Positions 1-10,680 of a DNA stretch of 64,000 nucleotides are shown piece after piece. Source of the DNA: Muraenolepis orangiensis (taxonomy: Eukaryota > Chordata > Actinopteri > Gadiformes > Muraenolepididae). A program made the translations under genes and the position numbers. Under the pieces are notes generated by a model. It was not told the DNA's origin. It was given only the letters and a program-made list of their open reading frames with translations, and ran no database searches. The stretch spans positions 31,415,506 to 31,479,505 of the forward strand of contig CM051001.1 in the NCBI GenBank assembly GCA_027704905.1. Direction: 5' to 3'. How positions within the stretch are numbered: position 1 is the stretch's first letter; each line of letters opens with the position of its first letter.

Positions 1-660
1 TAAAACACCTGCTCAATCTGGAAGCTAGCGCTGTAGACCGCTGCGGGCTACGGCTACTGGCTACAGCGCTGGCTACAGTGGTAGGTGTGAAACACAGGTA
101 GCGGGAGAGCTAGCGGCGGCGGGGTTTGACATGCCCGGGGGGGGTCAGTCACAGGCCAGCAGGCCACTTACCAGCCTCTGCTCAGTCCTGGTGGATGTGT
201 CTGAGGAGATAAAGGTCAGGTGAAAGCCTCACGCCGGGTCCATCTGTCCCCCCGTGGTGATTCTAACGACAGACTCTAACACCTTGATGAATGACTGTCA
301 GCTTGAGGAGCCAATCAATAAGAACGCCTCACCGCCTCGCCAACCTCTTGGAAAAGACAATGTATTGGATGATAATGTGAAGGTAGAACTCACTCTGTTC
401 AGTCTCTCTCTCTCTTTTGCTTTGTCAGTGCAAGTGACTCTCGGCTGAACGTTAAGAGACGTCGGAGTAGAATACATACACTTGATGCATATTTTATAAG
501 GGTGAAGAAACTGAGATTGAGTGGGGAAAGTGTTTAAAGGGTATTCTCGTTTGCCGGCGTTTGATAAATGACTTGTGACAAAGCACTTAATGAAGTATTC
601 CACCAACCGGCAGGGAATTAAATAGAAGCTATGTGCACAATGTGTATGTGTGAATGAATA
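1..660. other. Unassigned intergenic DNA
   Basis: No gene or known repeat recognised. The first 130 bases are rich in short GCTAGC/GGCTAC-type words. The two short open frames here lack any recognisable motif or splice context. Confidence 0.5.
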
Positions 661-815
661 CCTGTGTGTGTGTGTGTGTGTGTCTCAAATCCCTTTCTAC
701 ATGCAGTTTTATATGTTGTAAACTATACTTTATCATCTTTCTATGCACTGAACAGAAGCTCAAAAATCCAACTTAAAGCTTCAATTAGCTCCATTATTGA
801 ATGGAGAAGATTGCT

Positions 816-933
<118 letters not shown>

Positions 934-1078
934 GAATTAAGAAGGAAGTCATGACAGGAAGTCATTCCTCCTCCACGTGGCTACGAAGAGAGGAAATACA
1001 AAGAGCCTTAGAACAGAACCGCATGTCTCTGCATTTGTGTCATCTGTGCGTGTGTGTGGTGTTTGTGGATTTGTGCAG

Positions 1079-1106
1079 CTGTGTGTGTGTGTGTGTGTGT
1101 GTGTGC

Positions 1107-1148
<42 letters not shown>
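1079..1148. repeat. (GT)n microsatellite, interrupted
   Basis: GT repeat broken once by GCGCAA. A shorter GT run lies at about 662-683. Confidence 0.95.
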
Positions 1149-1150
<2 letters not shown>

Positions 1151-1266
1151 CCCACTCAGAATTGGAAATTGCCTTGGCTGACTCTCTTGCCGTCATGTCA
1201 ATATACAGGCCGTGTCCAAACAACAGTATCTACCCCCTCCCCCCAAGGGGCCATCCTGGTGCATAA

Positions 1267-1372
1267 GTAGGGGTGGGGTGGGGGTGGGGGTGGGGTGGGG
1301 TGTTGGGTTGGGGGTGGGGTGGGGTGTTGGGTTGGGGGGTGGGGTGGGTGGGGTGTGGGGGGGTGGGGGCTG
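1267..1372 (+). repeat. G-rich GGGGT-type array with G-quadruplex potential
   Basis: About 105 bp of GGGGTG/GGGGTGTTGGGTT repeats with many runs of four or more G on the plus strand, separated by 1-3 nt. No gene is adjacent. Confidence 0.9.
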
Positions 1373-2530
1373 GTTGGTGACGGTGGATGGGGGAGTATTG
1401 AACGCCCATTCTGTGATAGGGTTACTGCTGGTGTGGACCGTGCTGTTCAGCGTGGGGAAGCTGCCGTTGCCACGGTAGCCGATGAGCGGTCTGGGTTGGC
1501 CCAGATTGTGGTTGCACTTTGCACCCTTTTGAATAATTAGAGATGTATTTTTTTTTTTTTTCCCGCTGGAAAGCAGGATTTTGATATAAAACTAGGCTGT
1601 CAATGCAGTGGAGAGGCGTCCAAAAAACATCAATTGGTGCTACATGAGCAGAGAACAACAGTCCCATGGAGCCAGCAGAAGTCAGCTGGACGAAGTTTGC
1701 TGGCTAACAAATTTGCGACACTGGATGCTGGTAAATTCGAGGGGAATATATTATTGTTCATTTCTATATATTACCGACAATGTAATGGCACACATTGGCA
1801 AATGATTCCTTTCAGCAGTATAGGATACTACTGGTGTCATTACAATGCAAACAGGGCGCTCATACACTTTTATCTTATCTGTTATTTTCTCATTATTAAC
1901 AATGCCAGATTATTTCAAGCTTTGTCATTTTAAATCATTCATGAATACAATTAAAACCCATTTTGTGCTAATAAATAAATAAATAAACAATTGCTAAAAA
2001 AAATGCAATTTGCAAGTATTTGTATTTCTATTCAAAACACTTCCAGACATGGAAGTGTCTGGAATACAAAATATGTTTTGATTCAATAAACCATGAGCGA
2101 AATACGAAATAATAAATTAAACAGCCCCCCCTCCCCTCCTCCCCTCCCCTCCTCCCCTTCCCTCCCCACTAGAATCTAATTTCTCTCCATCATTTGAAGT
2201 CATGTATCTTGCTCTGCTCTGCTCATTTGATACCATGGAAGTAGGCCACCTGTGAAATCCTGTTTGGTACGCTGTGCAGATCACTGTGGAGGCGTCACTT
2301 CACAACACGGTACCCTATTCAGTTATCATGGAATCATACCTTTTGCGGTTTTACATTCACGTTGTACAGTATGCTGGAATGTTCTCCCCAGTCAAAACCA
2401 GGCATGGTTTTGACCCTTGTTGGAATCTGCCAGGGTTCCATCCATGGCATGATTGACGACCCGGTCTGGGCCCCGCGTGGTCCCTGATGGCCGTCGGCCG
2501 TCCCTCATGATGCGGGCACTGAGTGGGCGG
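1373..2530. other. Unassigned intergenic DNA
   Basis: AT-rich unique-looking sequence with a T-run near 1550 and a C-rich CCCCT tract at about 2125-2167. A small inverted repeat (CCAGACA...TGTCTGG) lies at about 2043-2062. No gene recognised. Confidence 0.5.

Positions 2531-2533
<3 letters not shown>

Positions 2534-2621
<88 letters not shown>
2534..2621. repeat. (CA)n microsatellite
   Basis: About 88 bp of CA dinucleotide. Confidence 0.98.
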
Positions 2622-2623
<2 letters not shown>

Positions 2624-2791
2624 ATTGCGATTAACGTCTCTCTGGTCTGTATAGTGGCAGATTATGTGAGGAGCTCAAAGTTCCACAGACTTTTTCTCTT
2701 TCGTCCTACTTTCTTCCCCGTCACGCTTAGATGAGCTCACCTCATTAGGAATGGATGTTGTATAATGTCTAGACATGTAGAAACTAGCCAG

Positions 2792-2792
<1 letters not shown>

Positions 2793-2839
<47 letters not shown>

Positions 2840-2851
2840 ACACACACACAC
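2793..2851. repeat. (CA)n microsatellite
   Basis: About 59 bp of CA with one T interruption. Confidence 0.97.
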
Positions 2852-3090
2852 TTGAGTATTGCGGTGTGTTGTATTGTATGAAGCGTTGTGTACTGTGTCT
2901 ACACAGTCTACCTATGCTGTTGTTTTTCTGTGCGCCGCGTTGTCTGTGAAAAGGAATTTATTCTTGGATGACAACAAATGACTCTAACCTTAACTGCCAC
3001 TACATATTTGTGTTTAGACTCCAACCAATCGGTAACACAGCCGGCGGCGGTCCGGCCTTTGACATTTGGGATGGGAGGAGGGCTGTGTGA

Positions 3091-3092
<2 letters not shown>

Positions 3093-3181
<89 letters not shown>
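3093..3181. repeat. (CA)n microsatellite
   Basis: About 89 bp of CA with one CC interruption. It directly precedes the first copy of a 53-bp direct repeat. Confidence 0.97.
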
Positions 3182-3182
<1 letters not shown>

Positions 3183-3233
3183 AGATTGCTCCTGTATTGA
3201 GATTTATGTGCAGATGAACCCGCTGTTGGCCGC
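3181..3233 (+). repeat. 53-bp direct repeat, copy 1
   Basis: This unit recurs without mismatch at 3655-3707. Both copies follow a (CA)n tract, so the duplicated segment includes the microsatellite. The second copy abuts the 28S rRNA fragment, which links the duplication to the rRNA insertion. Confidence 0.95.
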
Positions 3234-3606
3234 CATCATGTTTTGGCAGGCCCTGCGGCGGGAGCGTTTGTTGACTCCGTCCTCGTGTGGTGGGGACATA
3301 ACTCTCGGCTCAAATTAAATACATTTAAAAAATTAACGGTTTTCGAAAAATGGGATTTGAGCCAATGCAAAGGGGGGGAGGTCATCGGTTCCAGGATTTG
3401 AGGTCATCGGTTTAGAAAGAAATCCTCAAAACGTGATTTGATAATCAGTAGGCTAGGGGGGGGGGGATTCATTTTGGTAGCTTACGTTATTATTTTGTAT
3501 ACTATTTGTAAATAAACCTCTCAAAGCTTTCCCATTTGTAATTGCAAGTGCATTTCTCGGCGCAAGCTATTTTTCAGAACATTTTAAACAAATTATCGTT
3601 TATTCT

Positions 3607-3608
<2 letters not shown>
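3234..3608. other. Sequence between the two direct-repeat copies
   Basis: About 375 bp with G-runs near 3370 and 3456. No gene or repeat family recognised. Confidence 0.5.
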
Positions 3609-3654
<46 letters not shown>

Positions 3655-3656
<2 letters not shown>

Positions 3657-3707
3657 AGATTGCTCCTGTATTGAGATTTATGTGCAGATGAACCCGCTGT
3701 TGGCCGC
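3655..3707 (+). repeat. 53-bp direct repeat, copy 2, ending in a hairpin
   Basis: Identical to 3181-3233 and preceded by (CA)n at 3609-3655. Its end takes part in an inverted repeat: GCTGTTGGCC at 3696-3705 pairs with GGCCAACAGC at 3709-3718 across a 3-nt loop. 28S rRNA sequence starts about 5 bp later. Confidence 0.93.
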
Positions 3708-3722
3708 TGGCCAACAGCCCGC

Positions 3723-4133
3723 AAAAGCTTGGATCGAGGGATGACTTTCAATAGATCGCAGTCATGAAGCTGCTCTGCTACTTACGACACCCTGACCCAG
3801 AATCAGGTCGTATGCAAGTGATTTGACACCCTGTCTGTCATAAACATGCGGTGTGATCATGGAGAGGGGCGACCATTTTTCGGCCGCACCCCAAGCCAGT
3901 ATCAAACGTCTCTCCTCGCCGGCCCCGGAGGGCCGGTTATTCTTGAACCATCGTATAGCCCGGGCGCTAGGTATCATCACATCTAGGCAGGATTCTGACT
4001 TAGAGGCGTTCAGTCATAAGCCCACAGATGGTAGCTTCGCCCCATTGGCTCCTCAGCCAAGCACATACACCAAATGTCTGAATCTGCGGTTCCTCTCGTA
4101 CTGAGCAGGATTACTATTGCAATAACACATCAT

Positions 4134-4188
<55 letters not shown>

Positions 4189-4223
4189 ATTAGTGGGTGA
4201 ACAATCCAACGCTTGGTGAATTC

Positions 4224-4261
<38 letters not shown>
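3723..4261 (-). pseudogene. 3' end of 28S ribosomal RNA (inserted fragment)
   Basis: Read on the minus strand, this 539-bp block matches the 3' terminal part of eukaryotic large-subunit rRNA. Recognisable landmarks are the segment starting GATCCTTCGATGTCGGCTC, the core GGTTTAGACCGTCGTGAGAC, the sarcin-ricin loop AGTACGAGAGGAACC, and the terminal GCGATCTATTGAAAGTC followed by AAGCTTTTG. Similarity stops abruptly at 4261, where true 28S would continue with a T-run. At the other end it stops at the natural 3' end of 28S near 3723. No 18S, 5.8S, spacer or remaining 28S sequence is present, so this is a dispersed fragment and not an rDNA unit. The core shows no obvious decay, which suggests a fairly recent insertion. 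Open frames across it are not genes. Confidence 0.95.
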
Positions 4262-4434
4262 CCCGCTGCCCGCAGCCGCTGGCTGTGAGCTATGGCTATG
4301 GCTAACTACATACTTGTTTATATATATCGAAATGTGTTTAGAGGAGCTTTACACAAAGATACAAGCCCTGACAAATACCTAAAGGGGAACTCTGTATCAT
4401 TTCTACAATGTTTACCTTTCCCCCACATTGCCCG

Positions 4435-4502
4435 CCCTTAGCTCAGACCTGCCCTTAGCTCAGACCTGCCCTTAGCTCAGACCTGCCCTTAGCTCAGACC
4501 TG
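4435..4502. repeat. 17-bp tandem repeat, 4 copies
   Basis: Unit CCCTTAGCTCAGACCTG repeated four times without visible change. Confidence 0.95.
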
Positions 4503-4986
4503 CCTGCGCTTTAATCGCGGCTGAGTTGCTCCCCAGAGACACAAAGAGCATCGGCGACAACCTGCAGGCGTTTTTGAAGTTACCGCTTAAACACAGCCAA
4601 AAGAAAAATACTGATATACTTTAATAGCAGGTGCAAAATTGATTAAAGGTTCTCAGAATGTTTCTTAAGGTGAAAAGTTGTAAAAGTCATCTTTTAATTA
4701 CCAGTACATAGTATAGAAGTGAAGGGGGGAGTGGAGGCAGAGAGTGGATGGTGCCCGGGAGAGCAGCACAGCGGAGCGTGTAATCTGTGGCTCTCATTAA
4801 AGCAAAGCAAGGGGAAAACTTTTTGCTGCAGTGTTGGCCTCTATGCAACCTCCTTATATAACCTTTATTTTTTTTAATATTTTCTCTCTTTTCCCCGCTA
4901 GTACAGCCACTGTAATGGTTTGTATCAAGCAAGAGAAGATCTGTATTGCTGTCTGTGACGCCTACACAAACATAACCAATATGAAT
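4503..4986. other. Unassigned AT-rich DNA
   Basis: No gene or recognised repeat. A 113-codon minus-strand frame overlaps it but has no conserved motif. Confidence 0.45.
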
Positions 4987-5094
4987 AATTATTATAAAAA
5001 TTAAAAATAAATAAAAATACACACACACAAATATATATATATATATATATTTGTGTGTGTGTATTTTTATTTTTATTTTATTTTTATAATAATT
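4987..5094. repeat. Foldback hairpin with (CA)/(TA)/(TG) core
   Basis: AATTATTATAAAAAT through ACACACACAAATATATA on the left is matched in reverse complement on the right (TGTGTGTGTATTTTTATT ... ATAATAATT). Arms are about 50 bp with a few mismatches and the centre is (TA)n. Confidence 0.85.
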
Positions 5095-5147
5095 ACATAT
5101 TCTAATAATTATTCTAATAATTATTCGAGGATGCGCTAAAATAAATC

Positions 5148-5225
5148 AAAGTACACACACACAAATATATATATATATATTTTGTATATATATATATATA
5201 TATATATTTATGTGTGTGTACTTTT
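5148..5225. repeat. Second foldback hairpin with (CA)/(TA)/(TG) core
   Basis: AAAGTACACACACACAAATA on the left pairs with TATTTATGTGTGTGTACTTTT on the right around a (TA)n centre. The design matches the hairpin 60 bp upstream, and a half-copy (ACACACACAAATATATATA) recurs at about 6412-6440. Confidence 0.8.
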
Positions 5226-5610
5226 ATATAATGTTCATTTAATGGATGCTTTTATCCTTATAGTCCTTGTAATAGTCATTTTCATAGAGTGTGTACGTCG
5301 TTAGCATGGCTAATCTCAGCGGGAACACTAAAGCCCTGCTAGCGTTAATAATTGCCGCGCGCTCTAATGCCAGATGAGCTATACACGAGGACCACTAAAT
5401 ATCAACAACAGTGTACCAGGGCGATGGGACGGAGGGGTGCAGAGAACGTCAGGAAGTTAATAGGAGAAGTGTTCCGCCTGTCTGTCCATCACTGCCTCAC
5501 GCCAACAGTGTGACGTGGGGGGGGGGGGGGAGATGTGTCAGAGAGATCCAACACATCTATCGAGGCGATTGGTGGGTGACACATGGACAGCAATAAAACA
5601 ACATATTGTT

Positions 5611-5900
5611 AGGCATACTATTCTCTCTCTATAATCGACCAAAGCACACAGTCACGTCAAAACAACATTGCTAAATGAACCATAATGAACCACAATGAAC
5701 CTAAATGAACCTAAATGAACCACAACGAACCAAAACGAACCAATATGAACCAAAATGAACCACAATGAATCAAAATGAACAAATATCAACCAAAATGAAT
5801 ATGATCCAATAGGATCCGATGTGTATTCTGCAGCAGGGGTCAGATCAGGGAGAGGCGTTTCTGAAGCTCAGATCACGTGTTGTTTTTCTTGGTTTGACAG
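5611..5900 (+). repeat. Dispersed repeat with internal AATGAACCA-type array, copy 1
   Basis: The segment running from AGGCATACTATTCTCTCTC through a ~10-bp AAAATGAACC array (about 5675-5800) to CTTGGTTTGACAG recurs in reverse complement at 18765-18962. Two diverged copies in opposite orientation show an interspersed repeat; its class is unknown. Confidence 0.8.
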
Positions 5901-6012
5901 AATAATAAATAATGATAACTGCCGTTATCTGCGTGTCCTATTAGGGTTGGGTTGTAGGTTGTGGGTTGTATTAGGGTTGTATTAGGGTTGGGTTGTAGGG
6001 TTTGGTTTGGGC

Positions 6013-6150
6013 TTCTTCAAGATTCAAGATTCAAGAAACTTTATTTATCCCGAGGGAAATGAATGTGCAACAGTTGACACAGGGGGAATAAATGCACACA
6101 CAAATATAGTAATACCTAAAGCTAAAAACTAAATAATTAAAATCTAAATC
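6013..6150 (-). repeat. LINE-type 3' tail fragment (tentative)
   Basis: TTCAAGATTCAAGAAACTTTATTTATCCC is the reverse complement of a common fish LINE 3' tail ending in TCTTGAA repeats. No coding part is attached. Confidence 0.4.
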
Positions 6151-6157
6151 AAAATCT

Positions 6158-6387
<230 letters not shown>

Positions 6388-6550
6388 GGTTAGTTAGGGT
6401 TTATTTCTAAGAACACACACACACAAATATATATATATATCCATCCATCCATCCATCTTCTCCCGCTTATCCGTAATCGGGTCGCGGAGGTAGCAGCTCC
6501 AGCAGGGGACTCCAAACTTCCCTCTCCCTGGAAACATGGACTAGCTCTGA

Positions 6551-8892
6551 CTAGGGGATCCCGAGGCGTTCCCAGGCCAGTGTGGAGATGTAATCACCCC
6601 ACCTGTACCTCGGTCTGCCCCGTGGTCTCTTCCCACCTGTACCTCGGTCTGCCCCGTGGTCTCTTCCCACCTGTACCTCGGTCTGCCCTGTGGTCTCTTC
6701 CCACCTGTACCTCGGTCTGCCCCGTGGTCTCTTCCCAGTTGGATGTGCCTGGAAAACCTCCCTCGGGAGGCGACCAGGAAGCATCCTTACTAGATGCCCG
6801 AACCACCTCAACTGGCTCCTTTCTACGCGAAGGAGCAGCGGCTCTACTCCGAGTCTCTCACGAGTGATTGAGCTTCTCACCCTATCCCTCAGGGAGATAC
6901 CAGCCACCCTCCTGAGGAAACTCATTTTGGCCGCTTGTATTCGCAATCTCGTCCTTTCGGTCATTACCCATTGTTCATGGCCATAGGTGAGGGTAGGAAC
7001 GAAGACTGATCGGTAGATCGAGAGCTTTGCCTTCTGGCTCAGCTCTCTTTTGGTTACAACAATACCGCTCCCGCTGCACCTATTCTTCTGTCAATCTCAT
7101 GCTACATCCTCCCCTCACTCGAGAACAAGACCCCGAGATACTTGAACTCCTTCACTTGGGATAAGGACTCCCTCCCTACTTGGAGTAGACAATCCACCGG
7201 TTTCCTGCTAAGAACCATGGCCTCAGATTCGGAGGTGCTGATCCTCATCTCAGCCGCTTCACACTCCGCTGCAAACCGATCCAGTGAGTGCTGAAGGTCA
7301 CATACTGATGACGCAAACAGGACCACATCATCTGCAAACAGCAGCAATTCAATCCTGAGCCCACCATACTGAAACCCCTCCCCTCCATGACTATGCCTTG
7401 ATATCCTGTCCATGAAAATCACAAACAGGATGGGTGACAAAGCTCAGCCCTGGCGGAGGCCAACACCCACTGAGAACAGGCCTGACTTACTACCGAGAAT
7501 CTGGACACAGCTCTTGCTTTGGGAGTACATAGATTGGATGGCAATCAACAGTGACCCCCGCACCCCATACTCCCACAGCACCCCCCACAGTATTTCAGGA
7601 GGGACCCGGTCATATGCCTTCTCCAAATCCACAAAACACATAGACCGGATGGGCATACTCCCAAGCCCCCTCCAGGATCCTTACAAGAGTGAAAAGCTGG
7701 TCCGTTGTTCCACGACCAGGGCGGAATCCGCATTGTTCCTCTTCAATCTGAGGTTCGACTATCGGCCGAACCCTCCTTTCCAGCACCTTGGAGTAGACTT
7801 TCCCAGGGAGGCTGAGTAATGTGATACCCCTGTAATTGGCACACACCCTCTGGTCACCCTTTTTGAACAGGGGTACCACCACCCCCGTTTGCCACTCCTC
7901 AGGCACTGTCCCAGACTTCCACGCAATGTTGAAAAGACGTGTCATCCATGACAGCCCCTCAACACCCAGAGCTTTTAGCATTTCTGGACGGATCTCATCA
8001 ACCCCTGGGGCTTTGCCACTGCAGAGATGTTTGACTACCGCAGTGACTTCCTCCAGGGAGATTGATGTTTGCCGTCCTTCATCCTCCAGCTCTGTCTTTA
8101 CCATTGAGGGTGTAGTTGGGTTAAGAAGTTCCTCAAAGTGTTCTTTCCACCGCCCGATCACCTCCTCAGTTGAGGTCAGCAATGTCCCACCGTTACTGTA
8201 CACAGCTTGGATGGATCCACGCTTCTTTCAGGTCTGTCCAGAGGCTTCCCCCGCCATCTTACCCAACCAGATGGTTATCGGTTGACAGCTCTGCCCCTCT
8301 CTTCACCCGAGTGTCCAAAACATGCGGCCTCAGGCCAGATGACACAATAACAAAATCGATCATTGACCTTCGGCCTAAGGTACTCTGGTACCATGTACAC
8401 TTATGAGCTCCATGTTTGAACATGGTGTTTGTTATGGCCAATCCATGACTAGCACAGAAATACAATAACAAAACCCACTCCGGTTCAGATCAGGTAGGCC
8501 GTTCATCCCCAACACGCCCCTCCAAGTTTCCCCATCGTTACGTGTGCGTTGAAGTCTCCCAGGAGGACTATAGAGTCCCCTTCAGGAGCACCATGCAGGA
8601 CTCCATCCAGGGTGTGCAAGAAGGCGGGATATTCCAAACTGTTGTTTGGTGCATAGGCACAAACAACAGTCAAAGATTTCCCTCCCATGACCCTAAGGCG
8701 TAGGGAGGCGACCCTCTCGTCCACCGGGGTAAACTCCAACAAAGGGGCACTCAGCCGGGGACTTGTGAGTATCCTCACACCCTGAGCAACTCCAGAGAAG
8801 GAAAGAGTCCAACCCCTATCCAGGAGTTTAGTTCCAGAGCCAGTGCTGTGCGTAGAGGTAAGCCCCACCAGATCTAATTGGTAGCGCTCCAC
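6551..8892 (-). pseudogene. Broken Rex1-like ORF2: endonuclease and reverse transcriptase
   Basis: Fragments follow the LINE ORF2 order from 8892 downwards. At 8892-8503 an apurinic-like endonuclease segment has VVCAYAPNNS and LLGDFNAHV. At 8471-8259 is the endonuclease end (GRRSMIDFVIVSSGLRPHV). At 8203-7610 is the fingers/palm part with GKAPGVDEIRPEML, NYRGITLLSLPGKVYSKVLE and EEQCGFRPGRGTTDQLF. At 7656-7444 is the motif-A region FVDLEKAYDRVP. At 7440-7102 is MSPILFVIFMDRI with the catalytic FADDVVLFAS. At 6964-6551 is the C-terminal RWFGHLVRM and RPRGRPRYRWEE region. The pieces lie in different frames, so no complete enzyme can be made. It would have reverse-transcribed its own RNA at nicked chromosomal DNA. 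Confidence 0.88.
6598..6733. repeat. 34-bp tandem repeat inside the Rex1-like ORF
   Basis: Four copies of a 34-bp unit (CCCACCTGTACCTCGGTCTG plus 14 bases). On the minus strand it repeats the RGRPRYRWEE-type C-terminal peptide. 34 is not a multiple of 3, so the reading frame rotates through the array. Confidence 0.93.
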
Positions 8893-9455
8893 CTCCGACC
8901 CCAGCGTTTCTTCCCGTAGGTGGTGGGTCCGCGGGAAGGAGAAGTGGCCACGTTACTTTTTCGGGCTATGCCCGACCGGGCTCCGTGGCTAACCCGGCCA
9001 CCAGGCGCTCGCTGATGGGCCCTCTTTCCGGGCCTGGCTCCGGAAAGGGGCCCCGGGCTTCCTCCGGGCAGGGTATCCTCACTTCTACTTGTTTGTTTGT
9101 CCATTAGGGTCTTTGAACCATTCTTAGTCTGGCCCCTCCCCTGAGACCAATCTGCCATGGGAGACCCTACCAGGAGCACTAGGCTCCAGACAACACAGCT
9201 CTCAGGTTCACAGGGACACCCAAACCTCTCCACCACGATAAGGTGATGGTTCCCGGAGAGGATACATATATATGTGTGTGAGTGTGTGAGTGAGTGTGTG
9301 AGTGAGTGTGTGTTCTACCAGAGATCTGTGAGTGTGTTTTGGTTGAACATTGCAGGTTAAAAGGTTAATGATGCAAATGCAGCTTGTTCCATTTCCCCAG
9401 CAGAACCCACACATGTCATGGCCAAGGAGATGTGCTTGCTCATTATGCAGGATTA

Positions 9456-9467
9456 TGTGTGTGTGCC

Positions 9468-9512
<45 letters not shown>
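9456..9512. repeat. (GT)n microsatellite
   Basis: GT dinucleotide run directly upstream of the SINE at 9513. A shorter TGAG/TGTG array lies at 9274-9313. Confidence 0.93.
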
Positions 9513-9515
<3 letters not shown>

Positions 9516-9755
9516 GGGCGGCAGTATAGCTGCAGTATAGCTCAGGAGGTAGAGCGGTCGCCTGGTTCGATCCCTGGCTCCTCCTAGCAAAAACTGTGGA
9601 GGTGTCCTCCAGGAAGACCCCCTAACCCTACCTGCTCCCCGGGCGCTGTATGAATAGCTGCCCACTGCTCCTAACACTAGGATGGGTTAAATGCAGAGAA
9701 CACATTTCACTGTATGTTTACATGTATGTGACCAATAAAGAGGATTGAATCCTCC
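9513..9755 (+). mobile_element. tRNA-derived SINE with deleted tRNA centre
   Basis: The head has a pol III A box (TAGCTCAGGAGG, 9538-9549) and B box (GGTTCGATCCC, 9564-9574). They are only 14 bp apart, too close for a tRNA, so the anticodon-arm region has been lost. The body runs through GGTGTCCTCCAGGAAGACC and GCCCACTGCTCCTAACACTA. The tail is CATTTCACTG...GTGACCAATAAAGAGGATT, shared with the minus copy at 6158-6387. The element has no protein and would rely on a partner LINE. Confidence 0.8.
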
Positions 9756-10030
9756 AGATGTGTTGTTGTTTTGTGTTATGTATTTTGTGCTATGGGTGAT
9801 TTTGTCGACCAGAAGATCCAGACCCAACCCGTAAAACCCCAAACAGTAAAAGAAAAAGTTTGTTGTGGTCTTCCAAATGATGAATAACCCTGACAGAGGG
9901 GAGAGGATACCGTGTGTGTACGGCGGTGTATAGTACAGGGTCAGGGTTAGCCCCATGGGAACAGCTTAGCCTCTGTGGATGGTTCCTTGCTTTGCAAGTA
10001 TGTATGAGACAGTGAGCGAGCGAGAGAACG

Positions 10031-10033
<3 letters not shown>

Positions 10034-10108
<75 letters not shown>
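10034..10108. repeat. (GA)n microsatellite
   Basis: About 75 bp of AG dinucleotide. Confidence 0.97.
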
Positions 10109-10109
<1 letters not shown>

Positions 10110-10505
10110 CTAACAGCTGTGGACGTGGGTAAGGGTGTGGATGTGTGTGGCTGTGTGTGTTCATGTGAGGCAGGTGGTTGATGGTGTTCTGGTAATTGGT
10201 CTCAGTGCTAAACCATGGACAGCAGCGTGCCATTGATTTCCTCTCAAACACACTGAGGTGCACGCACGCACACACACACACGTGCACACACACGTGCACA
10301 CACACGCCCCCAGCCCCTTTAGCGTCTTGTGTACCCACTCTCCCTCGCCCCGCGTCTCCCACTGGCAATCTGCCACTGGCAATCTGGCCTCTCTGTACAT
10401 CACATTCTGCACACATACAGTACGTGTCTGCCTCTCTACCTCATCCCTCTCAGCCGCTTTCATCCCCACAGGCAGACCAGAGAATCTGGTGGACAGAGAC
10501 GAGAG

Positions 10506-10680
<175 letters not shown>

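Larger units (their letters stand above)
6441..9262 (-). mobile_element. Rex1-like non-LTR retrotransposon, nearly full length, inactive
   Basis: Read on the minus strand, the element starts near 9262 with a 5' region containing GGTGGAGAGGTTTGGGTGTC, continues through endonuclease and reverse-transcriptase segments, and ends near 6441 in a GGAT-type tail (CCATCCATCCATC on the plus strand). That tail and the 3' block CTTCTCCCGCTTATCC are typical of Rex1/Babar elements of the CR1 group in fish. The open frame is split into several pieces by frameshifts and stops. One stretch near the 3' end of the coding region carries an expanded 34-bp tandem repeat. The family is inferred from motifs and the tail, without database comparison. 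Confidence 0.85.

Noticed and set aside
3762..4104. Two short ORFs at the rRNA fragment
   Set aside because: They are translations of 28S rRNA sequence.
5942..6012. Interstitial telomere-like TTAGGG sequence
   Set aside because: TTAGGGTTGGGTTG words are degenerate and never form two perfect TTAGGG units in a row.
9538..9574. Genuine tRNA gene
   Set aside because: A and B boxes are present, but the distance is too short for a cloverleaf and the tail is that of a SINE.
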